Below are positions 8,589 to 18,105 of a stretch of 64,000 nt of DNA, one piece after another. Position numbers and translations under genes: made by a program. Numbering within the stretch: position 1 is the first letter of the stretch; each line of letters opens with the position of its first letter. The notes under the pieces were generated by a model. The model was not told the origin of the DNA. It worked only from the letters and a program-made list of their open reading frames with translations, and did no database searches. Where the stretch lies: positions 1-64,000 of the forward strand of contig NZ_FOFR01000013.1 in assembly GCF_900110955.1 (NCBI RefSeq). The letters run 5' to 3'. The stretch is from Lentzea xinjiangensis. Its GTDB lineage: Bacteria > Actinomycetota > Actinomycetes > Mycobacteriales > Pseudonocardiaceae.

Positions 8589-11012
8589 TCAGGTCTGCGC
8601 GGGCACCTGGTGCGAGACCGGCAGCACGCGCAGGTTCGCCGCCGCGCGTTCCAGCTGCGAGAGCACGCTCGGCCGCAGGGCCGCGATCTCCTGGTCCGCC
8701 GCCGCGCCGGCCATCTCCTGCAACAGCACCTGCTGCGGGTGATCGCCCTCGGCCTCGGCCACCGCCAGCACCCGGAACGGCGTGCCGGGCGGGAAGAGCA
8801 CGCGTTCCTCGGTCGCCACGGCGACGCGGTCCGCCACCTCGACCCGGCGGCCGGTGACCGACCACAGCAGGTACTCGGTGACGCCCTCGATGCGCTGGGC
8901 CGGGTTCGCGACGGCGTCCAGCAGCCCGTGCTCCACCAGCACGTCGCCGGTGCGGTAGCGGCGCGGGCCGGTAGGACCGTTGACGCCCCACACCGCCACC
9001 ACACCGTTGTGCACGGGCAGGCGGTTGAGGCCCGACACGATGCACGCGACGTACGGCCGCAACCGGCCCAGGCGGCCCGTGCGGAGTGTCTCGACGACCA
9101 TCTCCTCGTCCTGCGACACGCACGCGAGCAACGCCGTCAGGTCGGTGACCATGGCCTCGAACGCCGTCGGATCCTCCTCGGCGTCGGGGCGCTGGGCCAG
9201 CAAACGGCAAACCGTCGCCGCGTGCACGCCATACCGCTCACCGAGTGCCCTGCGGACCGTGTCGCGTTCCTTGTCCGAGCTGCTGTGGTCCGGCAGCACC
9301 GTCTCGCGCTCGCCGTTGGTCTCCGCCGGAACCTCCCACATGGCGAGCGGCTGCAACGGCAGCGGGCCGTCCACGCGGAACCTGACGGCCGCGGCATCCG
9401 GGTCGGAGGACGGGAAGGCCGCCTCGTCCGGATCGTCGAGCACGTGCGTCGTCACGGCTGCGATAGCGGGGTCCATGCTCGCGTAGGTGGGCCGCTCCGG
9501 TTCCGGTTCGGCCGGCGTGACCGGCGTGAAGAAACCGGTGCCGCCGTCCTTCGGCTCACGTGAGGACAACGCCTGCTTGGCCGCGCCCAACGCCGAGGCG
9601 ATCTGCGCCGAAGCGATCTGCGCCGAGGCGATCTGCGCGGGGCTGGTCGCCGGAGCGGGCGGGGGTGGTGGCGGCGGTGCGGACACCTTCGAGTCGCAGA
9701 AGACGAGACGCAGCAGCTTGCGCACCTCGGGCTCCAGACGTTCCACGAGAGCAGCACCGTGCACTGCGACCGCACCGGGCGTCGTGCGCCCAGGCGTGCC
9801 CACGGTCAGACGTGCCCACTCCGGGTCAACAGGCTGAGAGCGCACCTCGGCCGCGTTGTACGGCTCGTCGTGCTCACGCACCCACAGGCCGGAAGGAACG
9901 ACCTCCAGCACGACACCGTCGCCGAGCGAGAACACACCGGGCGACAGTTCGGCGAGTCCCGGCACCGGCGCGCGATAGCCGGACACCGCCGGGAAGGTCT
10001 CGTTCGGCGTGAACGTCACCTCGGTGACGAACGGGCGCCACGTCTGCTGTCCGCGCGGGTCGACCGCGATCACCGCGGGGCCGCCGGCGCGCAGGTTGCC
10101 GACCGGCAGGCCGGTGTACATCGCGATCGACTCGCCGAGCTGATCGGCGACCTGGCGTCCCAGCGACGCGTCCACCCCGTACGGGACGAGCCGCACGCGG
10201 GACCGGGCCGCCTGGGGCAGCGCGGTCAGCAGCCGGCACACCTCGTCGGTCGGGATCGCCGACTGGCCGGGGCCGCCGACGACGACCGTCAGCACGTTCT
10301 CCCGGCACGGCAGCGCCACGATCGGGCGCGAGTCCTGGGCGGCCGGGTCGAACGGCGGCTGCTGCGCGCGCAGCCAGAGCCCGGCGGGAATGGGTTCGGA
10401 GATGCCGATCTCGCCCGTCGGCCACGGCGAGTTCGGGTCCATCGCCTCCCACTGCGGCACCGGGAAGCGGCGGCCGAACGGCATCGGTGACGCGTTCGGC
10501 TGGAAGCGCACCCAGCTGCCGTAGCCCTGCGTGCCCACGACGAAGGCGGCGCCCGGAACCGTGGTCAGCACCCCGTCCGGCGCCACGACCTCGGTCTGGA
10601 GCTGCTCGGCCAGCCACTGAGCCGGCGCGGTGGGGCGCATCGAGCCCGCGTGCGAGACCGCGAGCCTGATCGGCCCGCGACCGCTCAGGGCGCTCACGAC
10701 GTGCGGCCAGAACGTGGTCTGGTCGCCGCTCGGGAAGTCGACCACGACCACGGTCCGGCCGCGGTCGACCGGGAGCGTGCGGGCGAGACCCGTCGCGCCC
10801 TGGCCGGGACCTTCCGGCGCGGACACCACGAGCGTGGCGCCCACGAAGTTCGCCGCGAACGGCGTGCGCTGGGGCAGTGGCTCCGGCGGCGGCGCCGCTG
10901 CCGGGGGCTGCTCGGCGGGGTAGAGATCCTTGTCGTGGGCAGTGCTCGTGAACTGCTCCGGACTCTGGGTCTGCGATTGCTGGTCGCCATGGGCGGCGGC
11001 ACGTCGGCCCAT
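8589..11012 (-). CDS. Large protein of unknown function with ART-like C-terminus
   Basis: This 807-residue protein has no signal peptide or membrane segment. Its N-terminus is Gln/Pro-rich (about 1-50). Two mixed alpha/beta regions follow (about 55-170 and 250-330); both contain an AQWLAEQL- or GRQVADQLGE-like helix followed by a Val-Ala-Pro or Tyr-Thr-Gly strand, and they may be distant copies. A Pro/Ala linker with three AQIAS units (about 460-475) leads to a C-terminal half. The last 150 residues show a pattern like ADP-ribosyltransferase folds: GVVAVWGV, YRTGDVLVE and TEERVLFPPGTPFRVL. The Arg expected in the first motif is replaced by Trp, so activity is doubtful. The start at ATG 11012 is chosen by the strong ribosome site before it. 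No partner gene identifies its role. Confidence 0.55.
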   Translation of the reverse strand: MGRRAAAHGDQQSQTQSPEQFTSTAHDKDLYPAEQPPAAAPPPEPLPQRTPFAANFVGATLVVSAPEGPGQGATGLARTLPVDRGRTVVVVDFPSGDQTTFWPHVVSALSGRGPIRLAVSHAGSMRPTAPAQWLAEQLQTEVVAPDGVLTTVPGAAFVVGTQGYGSWVRFQPNASPMPFGRRFPVPQWEAMDPNSPWPTGEIGISEPIPAGLWLRAQQPPFDPAAQDSRPIVALPCRENVLTVVVGGPGQSAIPTDEVCRLLTALPQAARSRVRLVPYGVDASLGRQVADQLGESIAMYTGLPVGNLRAGGPAVIAVDPRGQQTWRPFVTEVTFTPNETFPAVSGYRAPVPGLAELSPGVFSLGDGVVLEVVPSGLWVREHDEPYNAAEVRSQPVDPEWARLTVGTPGRTTPGAVAVHGAALVERLEPEVRKLLRLVFCDSKVSAPPPPPPPAPATSPAQIASAQIASAQIASALGAAKQALSSREPKDGGTGFFTPVTPAEPEPERPTYASMDPAIAAVTTHVLDDPDEAAFPSSDPDAAAVRFRVDGPLPLQPLAMWEVPAETNGERETVLPDHSSSDKERDTVRRALGERYGVHAATVCRLLAQRPDAEEDPTAFEAMVTDLTALLACVSQDEEMVVETLRTGRLGRLRPYVACIVSGLNRLPVHNGVVAVWGVNGPTGPRRYRTGDVLVEHGLLDAVANPAQRIEGVTEYLLWSVTGRRVEVADRVAVATEERVLFPPGTPFRVLAVAEAEGDHPQQVLLQEMAGAAADQEIAALRPSVLSQLERAAANLRVLPVSHQVPAQT
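9595..9639 (-). repeat. Three tandem 15-bp units in the 807-aa gene
   Basis: Three copies of GAGGCGATCTGCGCC-like units (9595-9609, 9610-9624, 9625-9639; one or two mismatches) encode AQIAS three times in a row beside a polyproline run. The tract is a likely slippage site that varies in copy number. Confidence 0.8.
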
Positions 11013-11021
11013 CAAGCGCCT

Positions 11022-11031
11022 GATCACCTCC
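11022..11031 (-). promoter_or_regulatory. Extended ribosome binding site that fixes the start of the 807-aa gene
   Basis: Read on the minus strand, the sequence is GGAGGTGATC, a full ten-base match to the anti-Shine-Dalgarno end of 16S rRNA. It leaves 9 nt to the ATG at 11012. The in-frame GTG at 11027 lies inside this motif and is therefore an unlikely start. Confidence 0.7.
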
Positions 11032-11131
11032 GTGCCATCCCGTTCACTCGCCCTTTCGGCTTAAGCGGGCAACGGTCGTGCACGCTATCAAGACGCGCCG
11101 CACAGCTGTCACCCAGTCGGGTTATTTGATC

Positions 11132-11800
11132 TCATCCGATCGAGACCCACACGGCCCGCGCTCGTCCACACACACCGTGAGGTCCGATGATGGCGGATGC
11201 GGAGTACGCCTTGCGCCCCTCCCGGCCAAGTTCCCACGCGAGGAGCAAGTGGTCCACACCCAGCTCGACCGGCTGCTCGACCTGGGCGACGAACGTGCCC
11301 AGCACGAACGCGGGTCCTCCGTCGGGGGCGACGGGCTGCGCCGACGGGCAGTCCAGCGCGGCCCAGACGATCTCCGGCAGCACCGCGGCCCCGTCGTTGG
11401 GCAGCGCGCCGGCCGGCCGCCAGACGCCCGCCCACTCGGCGCGCCCGTCCAGCGGGCCCAGCAGCGCGCCGATGCCGTCCTCCCGGCCGGGACCGCACCC
11501 GAAGCACGTCGGGAACGGGTGCCGGTCGCGCCACGGCACCTTCGCGGCGGCCTCGCGCGCCTGGTCGAACGTCGGCGCGGGCGGCACCTCCAGGTCGAGC
11601 ACGGCGGGTTCGGCCGACGCGACCACGACGTCGCCGTCGAGCAGCTGCCCGTCGCGGACCTGCATCTCGCGGTCCAGCGGCACGGGCTTGCGCAACCGGA
11701 CGCTCACGGCCGGTGAGTCGACGTGCGCGGCGAGCAGGCCCGCCGAGTAGCCGCCGTTGCCCGACCCCGGCGGGCCGTTGAACCGGCTCCCGACCTTCAT
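11132..11800 (-). CDS. Hotdog-fold thioesterase-like protein
   Basis: This 222-residue protein has features of the hotdog-fold acyl-CoA thioesterase-like group of actinobacteria: FNGPPGSGNGGYSAGLLA near the start, then a HPFPTCFGCGP segment (about 115) and a second half with FVLGTFVAQVEQPVE and strand-rich AYSASAII. Two hotdog repeats in one chain are likely. Substrate and reaction cannot be read from the sequence. Its ATG overlaps the stop of the upstream YchJ-like gene in TGATG, so the two are probably translationally coupled. Confidence 0.55.
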   Translation of the reverse strand: MKVGSRFNGPPGSGNGGYSAGLLAAHVDSPAVSVRLRKPVPLDREMQVRDGQLLDGDVVVASAEPAVLDLEVPPAPTFDQAREAAAKVPWRDRHPFPTCFGCGPGREDGIGALLGPLDGRAEWAGVWRPAGALPNDGAAVLPEIVWAALDCPSAQPVAPDGGPAFVLGTFVAQVEQPVELGVDHLLLAWELGREGRKAYSASAIIGPHGVCGRARAVWVSIG

Positions 11801-12165
11801 CACAGCGCCTCCGCGTAGACCCATTGCCCGTTCTCCCTGATGAACCTGCTGCGCTCGTGCACCACGCCCCCGACGTAGTGGGCGCGGAACTCGACGACCC
11901 CCTCGTTCTGCAGCAGGCCGCCGTTCTCCGTCGCCAGGACCTCGAGCTTCAGCCACCGGTCGGTCGGGTCGATCCCGGCACTCGAAGGCCGGTGCTTCGC
12001 GGCCCACGTCCGCAGCAGGTAGTCCTCATCGGACACGGCGAAAGCGCTGTAGCGCGACCGCATCAGCTGCTCGGCGGTGGCCGCCTTGCGGGCGCCGGAG
12101 TGCAGTGCGCCACAACAGTCCACATAGGACTGACCGGTCCCGCAGGGGCACAGTTTGGTGTTCAC
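11800..12165 (-). CDS. YchJ-like protein with SEC-C zinc-binding motif
   Basis: The product (121 residues from GTG 12165) opens with the CPCGTGQSYVDCC metal-binding SEC-C motif, followed by an NTF2-like domain with AEQLMRSRYSAFAVSDEDYLLRTW, the hallmark of the YchJ/UPF0225 family. The C-terminus has VEFRAHYV and ERSRF, as in relatives. The function of the family is not settled. An ATG at 12213 in the same frame would add 16 residues, but relatives begin right before the Cys motif, so I prefer 12165. The gene is coupled to the hotdog gene downstream. Confidence 0.8.
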   Translation of the reverse strand: MNTKLCPCGTGQSYVDCCGALHSGARKAATAEQLMRSRYSAFAVSDEDYLLRTWAAKHRPSSAGIDPTDRWLKLEVLATENGGLLQNEGVVEFRAHYVGGVVHERSRFIRENGQWVYAEAL

Positions 12166-12260
12166 GCCGCCATTGTGCCTGGTGAACCCGTTAGAACCGA
12201 TGTCGCACCTCATACGTACCCCCTGTCAGGACTGACTCGTGGGAGGCGGAGGAGGCAGAC

Positions 12261-12812
12261 GTGAGCGTCGACGGCAGCACAGAGCTTTTACCCCTGCGCA
12301 CGTGGTTCGGGCTGCGCTGGCGCGGCTACGACCGCGACGAGGTGGACGACTACGTCGCCGAGCTGGAAGCGGAGCTCCGCCTGGTCATCGCCGACCGCAA
12401 CGCGTCGGAAGCCCGCGCGGAGGCCCTGGCCAGCCGGTTGGCGTCGATCCAGGAGGAGAACGCCGCCCTGCAGGACGGCCTGCACCGCATCTGCCTGACC
12501 CCGATCGACCCGAAGGGCCTGCCGGAACGGCTCGCCCGCATGGTCGCGCTGGCCGACGAGGAACGTCGCGAGGTCCTCAGGGACGCGCAGCTCAAGGCGT
12601 TGATGATCGTCGGCGAGGCCGAACAGCGCGCCCGCCGGCTCGACGAGGAGGCCGCGGCCGAGCGGGAGGAGATCCGCGAGGACTTCCGGCTCGCCATGTC
12701 GGCCCGCCGGGCGGAGGCCATGCGCGCACTCGCGGAACTGCGGAACGCGGCGCGCGACGAGGCGGACCGCATCGTCGCGGAAGCGAAGGTGCAGACCCTG
12801 AGGATCGAGTAG
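12261..12812 (+). CDS. DivIVA-domain coiled-coil protein
   Basis: This 183-residue protein starts with a DivIVA/Wag31-like motif (RTWFGLRWRGYDRDEVDDYV, about 14-33), in which an aromatic-Gly pair and Arg residues give membrane-curvature binding in the family. A long coiled coil follows (about 35-180), rich in Ala, Glu and Arg. It is shorter than Wag31 and lacks its second conserved region, so it is probably a paralogue involved in cell envelope or polar organisation and not the essential growth protein. The GTG start has a GGAGG site at good spacing. It diverges from the YchJ-like gene. Confidence 0.75.
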   Translation: MSVDGSTELLPLRTWFGLRWRGYDRDEVDDYVAELEAELRLVIADRNASEARAEALASRLASIQEENAALQDGLHRICLTPIDPKGLPERLARMVALADEERREVLRDAQLKALMIVGEAEQRARRLDEEAAAEREEIREDFRLAMSARRAEAMRALAELRNAARDEADRIVAEAKVQTLRIE

Positions 12813-12917
12813 CGCGGATCAACCGGCGCGGACCGGCTGGCGCGGATCGACCGGGAAGACCGGGTGAGAGACCGGCGGGGTCGCGGTCACCGCGTCGTCG
12901 GCGCCTGGACACCGGTC

Positions 12918-12952
12918 GGGTGCGGGACCCGTCTCGCACGGGCCCCGCACCC
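12918..12952. terminator. Bidirectional terminator hairpin
   Basis: GGGTGCGGG-A-CCCGT (12918-12932) pairs with ACGGG-C-CCCGCACCC (12938-12952), 14 pairs with one A-C mismatch and a 5-nt loop. It lies between the convergent DivIVA-like and Rpf genes. Confidence 0.7.
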
Positions 12953-12979
12953 GAGTTCAGCCGGCCCCGCCGGCTCGCG

Positions 12980-13588
<609 letters not shown>

Positions 13589-13820
13589 TCATCTGCTGTG
13601 AGCAGCGCCTGTCCGGCGGGGTCTTGGTCCGTGAACCTGGGGAGGGCAAGCCGCTGGACAGGTGAGCGGACGGCGAGCCCTGGTTGTGCGGCGGCCTGAC
13701 GACCGCTGGCAGGAACGTAAGAACGCCGAACCGGTTCCGCACGCCCGGACGCGGACAAGACCACCCGATAGGTGACGATCGGAAAGTCCGCGTTTGGACG
13801 CGAAGAACGGCGCCGTTCTT

Positions 13821-14420
13821 TCAGCTCCGCCCCGTGGCCGCGGTCCCCTCCGGGGGGCTGAACGCACGCCGCACCGCCTCGGCGAGCGCCTGGCGCCGCC
13901 GCTCGTGGTCGGCTTCCGGATCGGCCTGCGTCGCGGTGTGGAAGAGGCTGGCGGGCGACCAGGTGAGTGCGAACATGGACACCATCGCCAGGACGTCCTC
14001 CGGCGCGAGCGCCGGATCGATCCGGCCCGCGCGCTGCATGTCGGAGATGGCCGCGAGCTTGCGCTCGGCCTGCTCGGGCATCGAGGTGACCAGGGCACCC
14101 GCGGGCACGCGTTCCAGCCTGGCCCAGGTGGCCAGCCGCACCAGGTTCGGCCTGGTCAGGCAGGCGTCGTAGAGGGCGAGGGCATAACCGGGGAGGTCGT
14201 CCGCGCTGAAGGGCACGACGTTGACGAGCTCGTCGGCCTGCTCCTGGAACACCGCGTCGAACAAGCGGTCCTTGTCCCCGAAGTAGGCGTAGAGCTGCGC
14301 CTTGTTCGCCTTCGCGTTCGCCGAGATGCGGTCGACCCTGGCGCCCGCGATGCCGTACGCCGCGAACTCCGCGGCCGCCGCGTCCAGCAGACGCCGCCTG
14401 GTGGCGTTCCCGTCCTTCAT
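13821..14420 (-). CDS. TetR-family regulator (probable repressor of the ADH gene)
   Basis: The product (199 residues from ATG 14420) has an N-terminal TetR helix-turn-helix (about 5-50; ATRRRLLDAAAAEFAAYGIA followed by ANKAQLYAYFGDKDRLF) and a C-terminal ligand domain of the TetR_C_17-like type (AISDMQRAGRIDPALAPEDVLAM). It is divergent from the alcohol dehydrogenase gene, with a 99-bp gap that contains two related palindromes, one beside each start. This arrangement suggests autorepression and control of the dehydrogenase by an aldehyde- or alcohol-like ligand. The ligand is not visible. Confidence 0.85.
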   Translation of the reverse strand: MKDGNATRRRLLDAAAAEFAAYGIAGARVDRISANAKANKAQLYAYFGDKDRLFDAVFQEQADELVNVVPFSADDLPGYALALYDACLTRPNLVRLATWARLERVPAGALVTSMPEQAERKLAAISDMQRAGRIDPALAPEDVLAMVSMFALTWSPASLFHTATQADPEADHERRRQALAEAVRRAFSPPEGTAATGRS

Positions 14421-14431
14421 CGACCCATAGT

Positions 14432-14447
14432 AACCAACTCGTTGGTT
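14432..14447. promoter_or_regulatory. Operator 1 of the TetR/ADH pair
   Basis: AACCAACTCGTTGGTT is a perfect 7-bp inverted repeat with a 2-nt centre, 11 bp from the TetR start. Its symmetry and spacing match operator 2, consistent with a TetR dimer site. Confidence 0.7.
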
Positions 14448-14483
14448 TGTCCAGATCGCCACACTGTGCTTACCTGGAGTAGT

Positions 14484-14499
14484 AACTAACTAGTTTGTT
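14484..14499. promoter_or_regulatory. Operator 2 of the TetR/ADH pair
   Basis: AACTAACTAGTTTGTT is an imperfect copy of operator 1 with the same 7-2-7 layout, 20 bp before the dehydrogenase GTG. Binding here would cover the dehydrogenase promoter or early leader. Confidence 0.65.
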
Positions 14500-14519
14500 T
14501 GAGGATGAGGAGCAAGAGC

Positions 14520-15539
14520 GTGCAGGTTCACGCATACGCGGCACTCGAAGCCGGCGGACCTCTCCGGTCCTACCAGTACGACAGCGGACCGCTGGGAGCG
14601 AACGAGGTCGACGTGCGCGTGACGCACGGCGGCATCTGCCACACCGACATCGGACTGATCGACGACGAGTGGGGCCTCTCCCGCTACCCCGCCGTGGCAG
14701 GGCACGAGGCCATCGGTGTCGTGCACGCCGTCGGCGACGCCGTCGACCAGGACGTCCTCCGGGTGGGCCAACGCGTCGGCGTCGGAGCCATCGCGGGATC
14801 CTGCTTCCACTGCGAATGGTGCCTCAGCGGCCGGACCAACCTCTGCCCCGCCAGGGACGACACCGTCCTGCGCGGCGACCGCGGCGGATTCGCCAGCCAC
14901 GTGCGGGCGAGCGACTGGCGGCACGTCCACCCGATCCCGGACACCATCCCGTCGGAGCAGGCCGCCCCGCTGCTGTGCGCGGGAACGACCGTGTTCTCCC
15001 CACTGCTCGCCAACGGCGTCCTGCCCACCCACCGCACCGCCGTCGTCGGCATCGGCGGCCTCGGACACCTGGCCATCCAGTTCCTGGCCCGGTGGGGCTG
15101 CTCCGTCACCGCCATCTCGACGACACCCGCCAAACGCGACGACGCGGAACGCTTCGGCGCCACCGGCTTCATCGCCTCCGGCGAGCAGGGCGCCCTGCAA
15201 GCGGCCGCCGGCTCGTTCGACTTCGTGCTGTGCACCGTGTCCGCGGACCTGCCCTGGGACGACTACCTCGGAATCCTGCGCCCCCAAGGCACCCTGTGCG
15301 TCGTCGGCGTGCCACCGAACCCCATCGCGTTCTCACCGCTGAGCCTGCTACCCGCCGTGAAGTCCGTCGTCAGCGGCATCGTCGGATCCGCCTCGCACAC
15401 CCGGCAGATGCTGGACTTCGCCGCCCGGCACGGCATCCGGGCCGAGGTGGAGACCTTCCCGGTCGCCGCCATCGACCAAGCCCTCGACCGCGTCCGCGAG
15501 GGAAGCACGCGCTACCGCGCCGTCGTCGAGTTCGACTGA
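14520..15539 (+). CDS. Zinc-dependent alcohol dehydrogenase (MDR family)
   Basis: The 339-residue product is a medium-chain dehydrogenase of the cinnamyl-alcohol/YahK-like group. It has the catalytic-zinc residues in GGICHTDIG and AGHEAIG, the structural-zinc cluster CFHCEWCLSGRTNLC, and the nucleotide-binding VVGIGGLGHLAIQFLA. It should reduce aldehydes or oxidise alcohols with NAD(P). I place the start at GTG 14520, which has GAGGAG at 7-nt spacing; the TTG at 14499 would overlap operator 2. The divergent TetR gene is the likely regulator. Confidence 0.9.
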   Translation: MQVHAYAALEAGGPLRSYQYDSGPLGANEVDVRVTHGGICHTDIGLIDDEWGLSRYPAVAGHEAIGVVHAVGDAVDQDVLRVGQRVGVGAIAGSCFHCEWCLSGRTNLCPARDDTVLRGDRGGFASHVRASDWRHVHPIPDTIPSEQAAPLLCAGTTVFSPLLANGVLPTHRTAVVGIGGLGHLAIQFLARWGCSVTAISTTPAKRDDAERFGATGFIASGEQGALQAAAGSFDFVLCTVSADLPWDDYLGILRPQGTLCVVGVPPNPIAFSPLSLLPAVKSVVSGIVGSASHTRQMLDFAARHGIRAEVETFPVAAIDQALDRVREGSTRYRAVVEFD

Positions 15540-15540
15540 C

Positions 15541-15586
15541 GGTTCGCCGCCGGCGAGGCCTCGAACGCCCTCGCCGGCGGCGAACC
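15541..15586. terminator. Very strong bidirectional terminator
   Basis: GGTTCGCCGCCGGCGAGG (15541-15558) and its exact complement (15569-15586) form an 18-bp perfect stem with a 10-nt loop, between the convergent dehydrogenase and parC genes. Confidence 0.85.
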
Positions 15587-15593
15587 CGCCGGC

Positions 15594-18074
15594 TCAGTTC
15601 CGCTCGACCAGGTGCCCGACCACGACCGGACCGGGATGCGCGTGCCCCGAGCCGTCCCGCCGCGGATCGACGTCCGGCAGCTCGACCGGCGACCCCTTCT
15701 CGTCCGCACCCGCGGGCCTGCTGCCGATCCACGCCAGCACCAGGTGCGTCTCACCCTTGAGGAACCGCTGCGACCGCACACCGCCCGTGGCACGACCCTT
15801 GGCCGGATACTCGCTGAACGGCGTGACCTTGACACTCTGCCCCGACGACGTGACGACCATCGGCTCACCGTGCTCGTCGTCGTCCGTGCGGATCGCCCCG
15901 AAGAACACCACCTGCGCGTCACCACTCAGGTTGATGCCCGCCATGCCGCCGCCCTTGAGGCCCTGCGGCCGCACCAGCTTCGCGTCGTAGCGCAACAACG
16001 ACGAGTCGGAACTGACGAACGCGAGCGTCTCGCTGCCGTCCGTGAGCCACGTGCAGCCGACGACCTCGTCGCCGTCCTTGAGCGTGATCACCTCGAACTC
16101 GTCCGACCGCACCGGCCACTCCGGCGCGCAGATCTTGACCGTGCCGAGCTTCGTCCCGAGCGCGAGACCCGGAGAGTCCTTCGGATCGAGCGGCGCGATG
16201 CCGACGACCTTCTCCCCCTTCTGCAACGGCACCAGCTCACTGGCCGCCATGCCGCCCCGCAGGCTCACGGTCCCGCTCTGCTCCGGCAGCACCGGCAGCG
16301 GCAGCACGTCGGTCTTGAACGCCCGGCCCAGGTTCGTGATCAGCACGACCTGCCCGCGCGCGGTGGAGTGCACGGTCGCCGCGACGGCGTCGTGCTTCAC
16401 CCGACCCGCCCGCCGCTTGCCCTCGGACACCTCCTCCGACTCGGCCGCGGTGCGCGCGACCAGCCCGGTGGCGCTGAGGATCACCTGGCACGGATCGTCC
16501 GCGACCTCCAGCGGCCCCGCGGGCTTCGACGCCGCCAGCACCTCCTTGAGGTCACCGTCGATCAAGCTCGTCCTGCGGTCACCGCCGAGCTCCTTCGCCA
16601 CCGCCGCCAGCTCGGCCGAGACGAGCTTCTTCAGCACGCCCTCGTCCTCCAGGATCGCGGTGAGCTCCGCGATCTCCTTGGTGAGCTTGTCCTGCTCGGC
16701 CTCGAGCTCCAGCTTGTCGTAGCGGGTGAGGCGGCGCAGCGGTGTGTCGAGGATGTAGGAGGCCTGCACCTCCGACAGCTTGAACTGCTTCATCAGGCCG
16801 TCCTTGGCGGCAGCGGCGTTCTCGCTGCCCCGGATCAGCTTGATGACCTTGTCGATGTCGAGCAGGGCCTTGAGCAGACCCTCGACCAGGTGCAACCGCT
16901 CCTCGCGCTTGCGGCGCCGGAACTTCGTGCGCCGCGTGACGACCTCGTACCGGTGCCGCAGGAAGACCTCCAGCAGCTCCTTGAGGCCGAGCGTCTGCGG
17001 CTGCCCGTCGACCAGCACCAGGTTGTTGATGCCGAACGACTGCTCCATCGGCGTGAGCCGGTAGAGGTCCGCGAGCAACGCCTGCGGGTTCACCCCGACC
17101 TTGCACTCGATGACGAGCCGGATGCCGTTCTCGCGGTCGGTGAGGTCCTTGACGTCCGCGATGCCCGTGAGCCGCTTGGACTTGTTCACCTCGTCGGTGA
17201 TCTTCTCGACGATCCGCTCCGAACCGACGCCGTACGGCAGCTCGGTGACCGTGATGGCCTGCCGCCCCCGGCTGCCCTCCAACGGCCCGATCTCGACCTT
17301 GGCGCGCATCCGCACCACGCCCCGGCCGGTCTCGTAGGCCTTCCTGACCTCGTCGAGACCCAGCAGGATGCCACCGGTCGGCAGGTCGGGCCCCGGCACG
17401 AACTCCATGAGCTTGTCGAGGTCGGCGTTCGGGTGGGTGATGAGCCACCGCGCCGCGCCCACGACCTCGCGCAGGTTGTGCGGGATCATGTTCGTGGCCA
17501 TGCCCACCGCGATCCCGGACGTGCCGTTGACCAGCAGGTTCGGGAACGCCGCCGGCAACACCGTCGGTTCGTCGAGCGACCCGTCGTAGTTCGGCCGGAA
17601 GTCGATCGTGTCCTCGTTCAGCTCGCCGACGAGCTGCATGGCGACCGGGGACATCCGGCACTCGGTGTAGCGGCTCGCGGCCGGTCCGTCGTCCGGGCTG
17701 CCGAAGTTGCCGTGCCCGTCGATCAACGGCTCGTTGAGGCTGAAGTCCTGCGCGAGGCGGACCAACGCGTCGTAGATCGCCGTATCGCCGTGAGGATGAA
17801 ATTTGCCCATTGTGTCCCCTACGACGCGTGATGACTTCACATACGCGTGCGTCGGCCGGTAACCGGCCTCGTGCATCGAGTAGAGGATGCGGCGGTGCAC
17901 CGGCTTGAGGCCGTCCCGCGCGTCCGGCAGTGCCCGCGAGTGGATGACCGAGTACGCGTACTCCAGGTACGAGTCCTCGATCTCCGTCTTCAGCGAGTTG
18001 TCGAGCACCCTGGCGCCGGCCCGGTCGAACGCGGCGGGGTCGACCTTGGTCGTGGGTCCCTTGCGGCGTGCCAT
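15594..18074 (-). CDS. parC: Type IIA topoisomerase subunit A (ParC-like)
   Basis: This 826-residue protein is the DNA-cleaving subunit of a gyrase/topoisomerase IV-type enzyme. The N-terminal breakage-reunion domain includes LKPVHRRILYSMHEAGYRP, the quinolone-region VGDTMGKFHPHGDTAIYDAL and the catalytic Tyr136 in AASRYTE. A coiled-coil arm lies around 400-480, and a C-terminal beta-pinwheel is short and divergent, without an obvious gyrase box. That favours decatenation over supercoiling. It follows parE by 31 bp on the same strand, the order found for the second actinobacterial type IIA enzyme, not the gyrB-gyrA locus. Confidence 0.9.
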   Translation of the reverse strand: MARRKGPTTKVDPAAFDRAGARVLDNSLKTEIEDSYLEYAYSVIHSRALPDARDGLKPVHRRILYSMHEAGYRPTHAYVKSSRVVGDTMGKFHPHGDTAIYDALVRLAQDFSLNEPLIDGHGNFGSPDDGPAASRYTECRMSPVAMQLVGELNEDTIDFRPNYDGSLDEPTVLPAAFPNLLVNGTSGIAVGMATNMIPHNLREVVGAARWLITHPNADLDKLMEFVPGPDLPTGGILLGLDEVRKAYETGRGVVRMRAKVEIGPLEGSRGRQAITVTELPYGVGSERIVEKITDEVNKSKRLTGIADVKDLTDRENGIRLVIECKVGVNPQALLADLYRLTPMEQSFGINNLVLVDGQPQTLGLKELLEVFLRHRYEVVTRRTKFRRRKREERLHLVEGLLKALLDIDKVIKLIRGSENAAAAKDGLMKQFKLSEVQASYILDTPLRRLTRYDKLELEAEQDKLTKEIAELTAILEDEGVLKKLVSAELAAVAKELGGDRRTSLIDGDLKEVLAASKPAGPLEVADDPCQVILSATGLVARTAAESEEVSEGKRRAGRVKHDAVAATVHSTARGQVVLITNLGRAFKTDVLPLPVLPEQSGTVSLRGGMAASELVPLQKGEKVVGIAPLDPKDSPGLALGTKLGTVKICAPEWPVRSDEFEVITLKDGDEVVGCTWLTDGSETLAFVSSDSSLLRYDAKLVRPQGLKGGGMAGINLSGDAQVVFFGAIRTDDDEHGEPMVVTSSGQSVKVTPFSEYPAKGRATGGVRSQRFLKGETHLVLAWIGSRPAGADEKGSPVELPDVDPRRDGSGHAHPGPVVVGHLVERN

Positions 18075-18105
18075 GACTTCGTAACTCCGTCTGTCCGTAG
18101 AAGGC

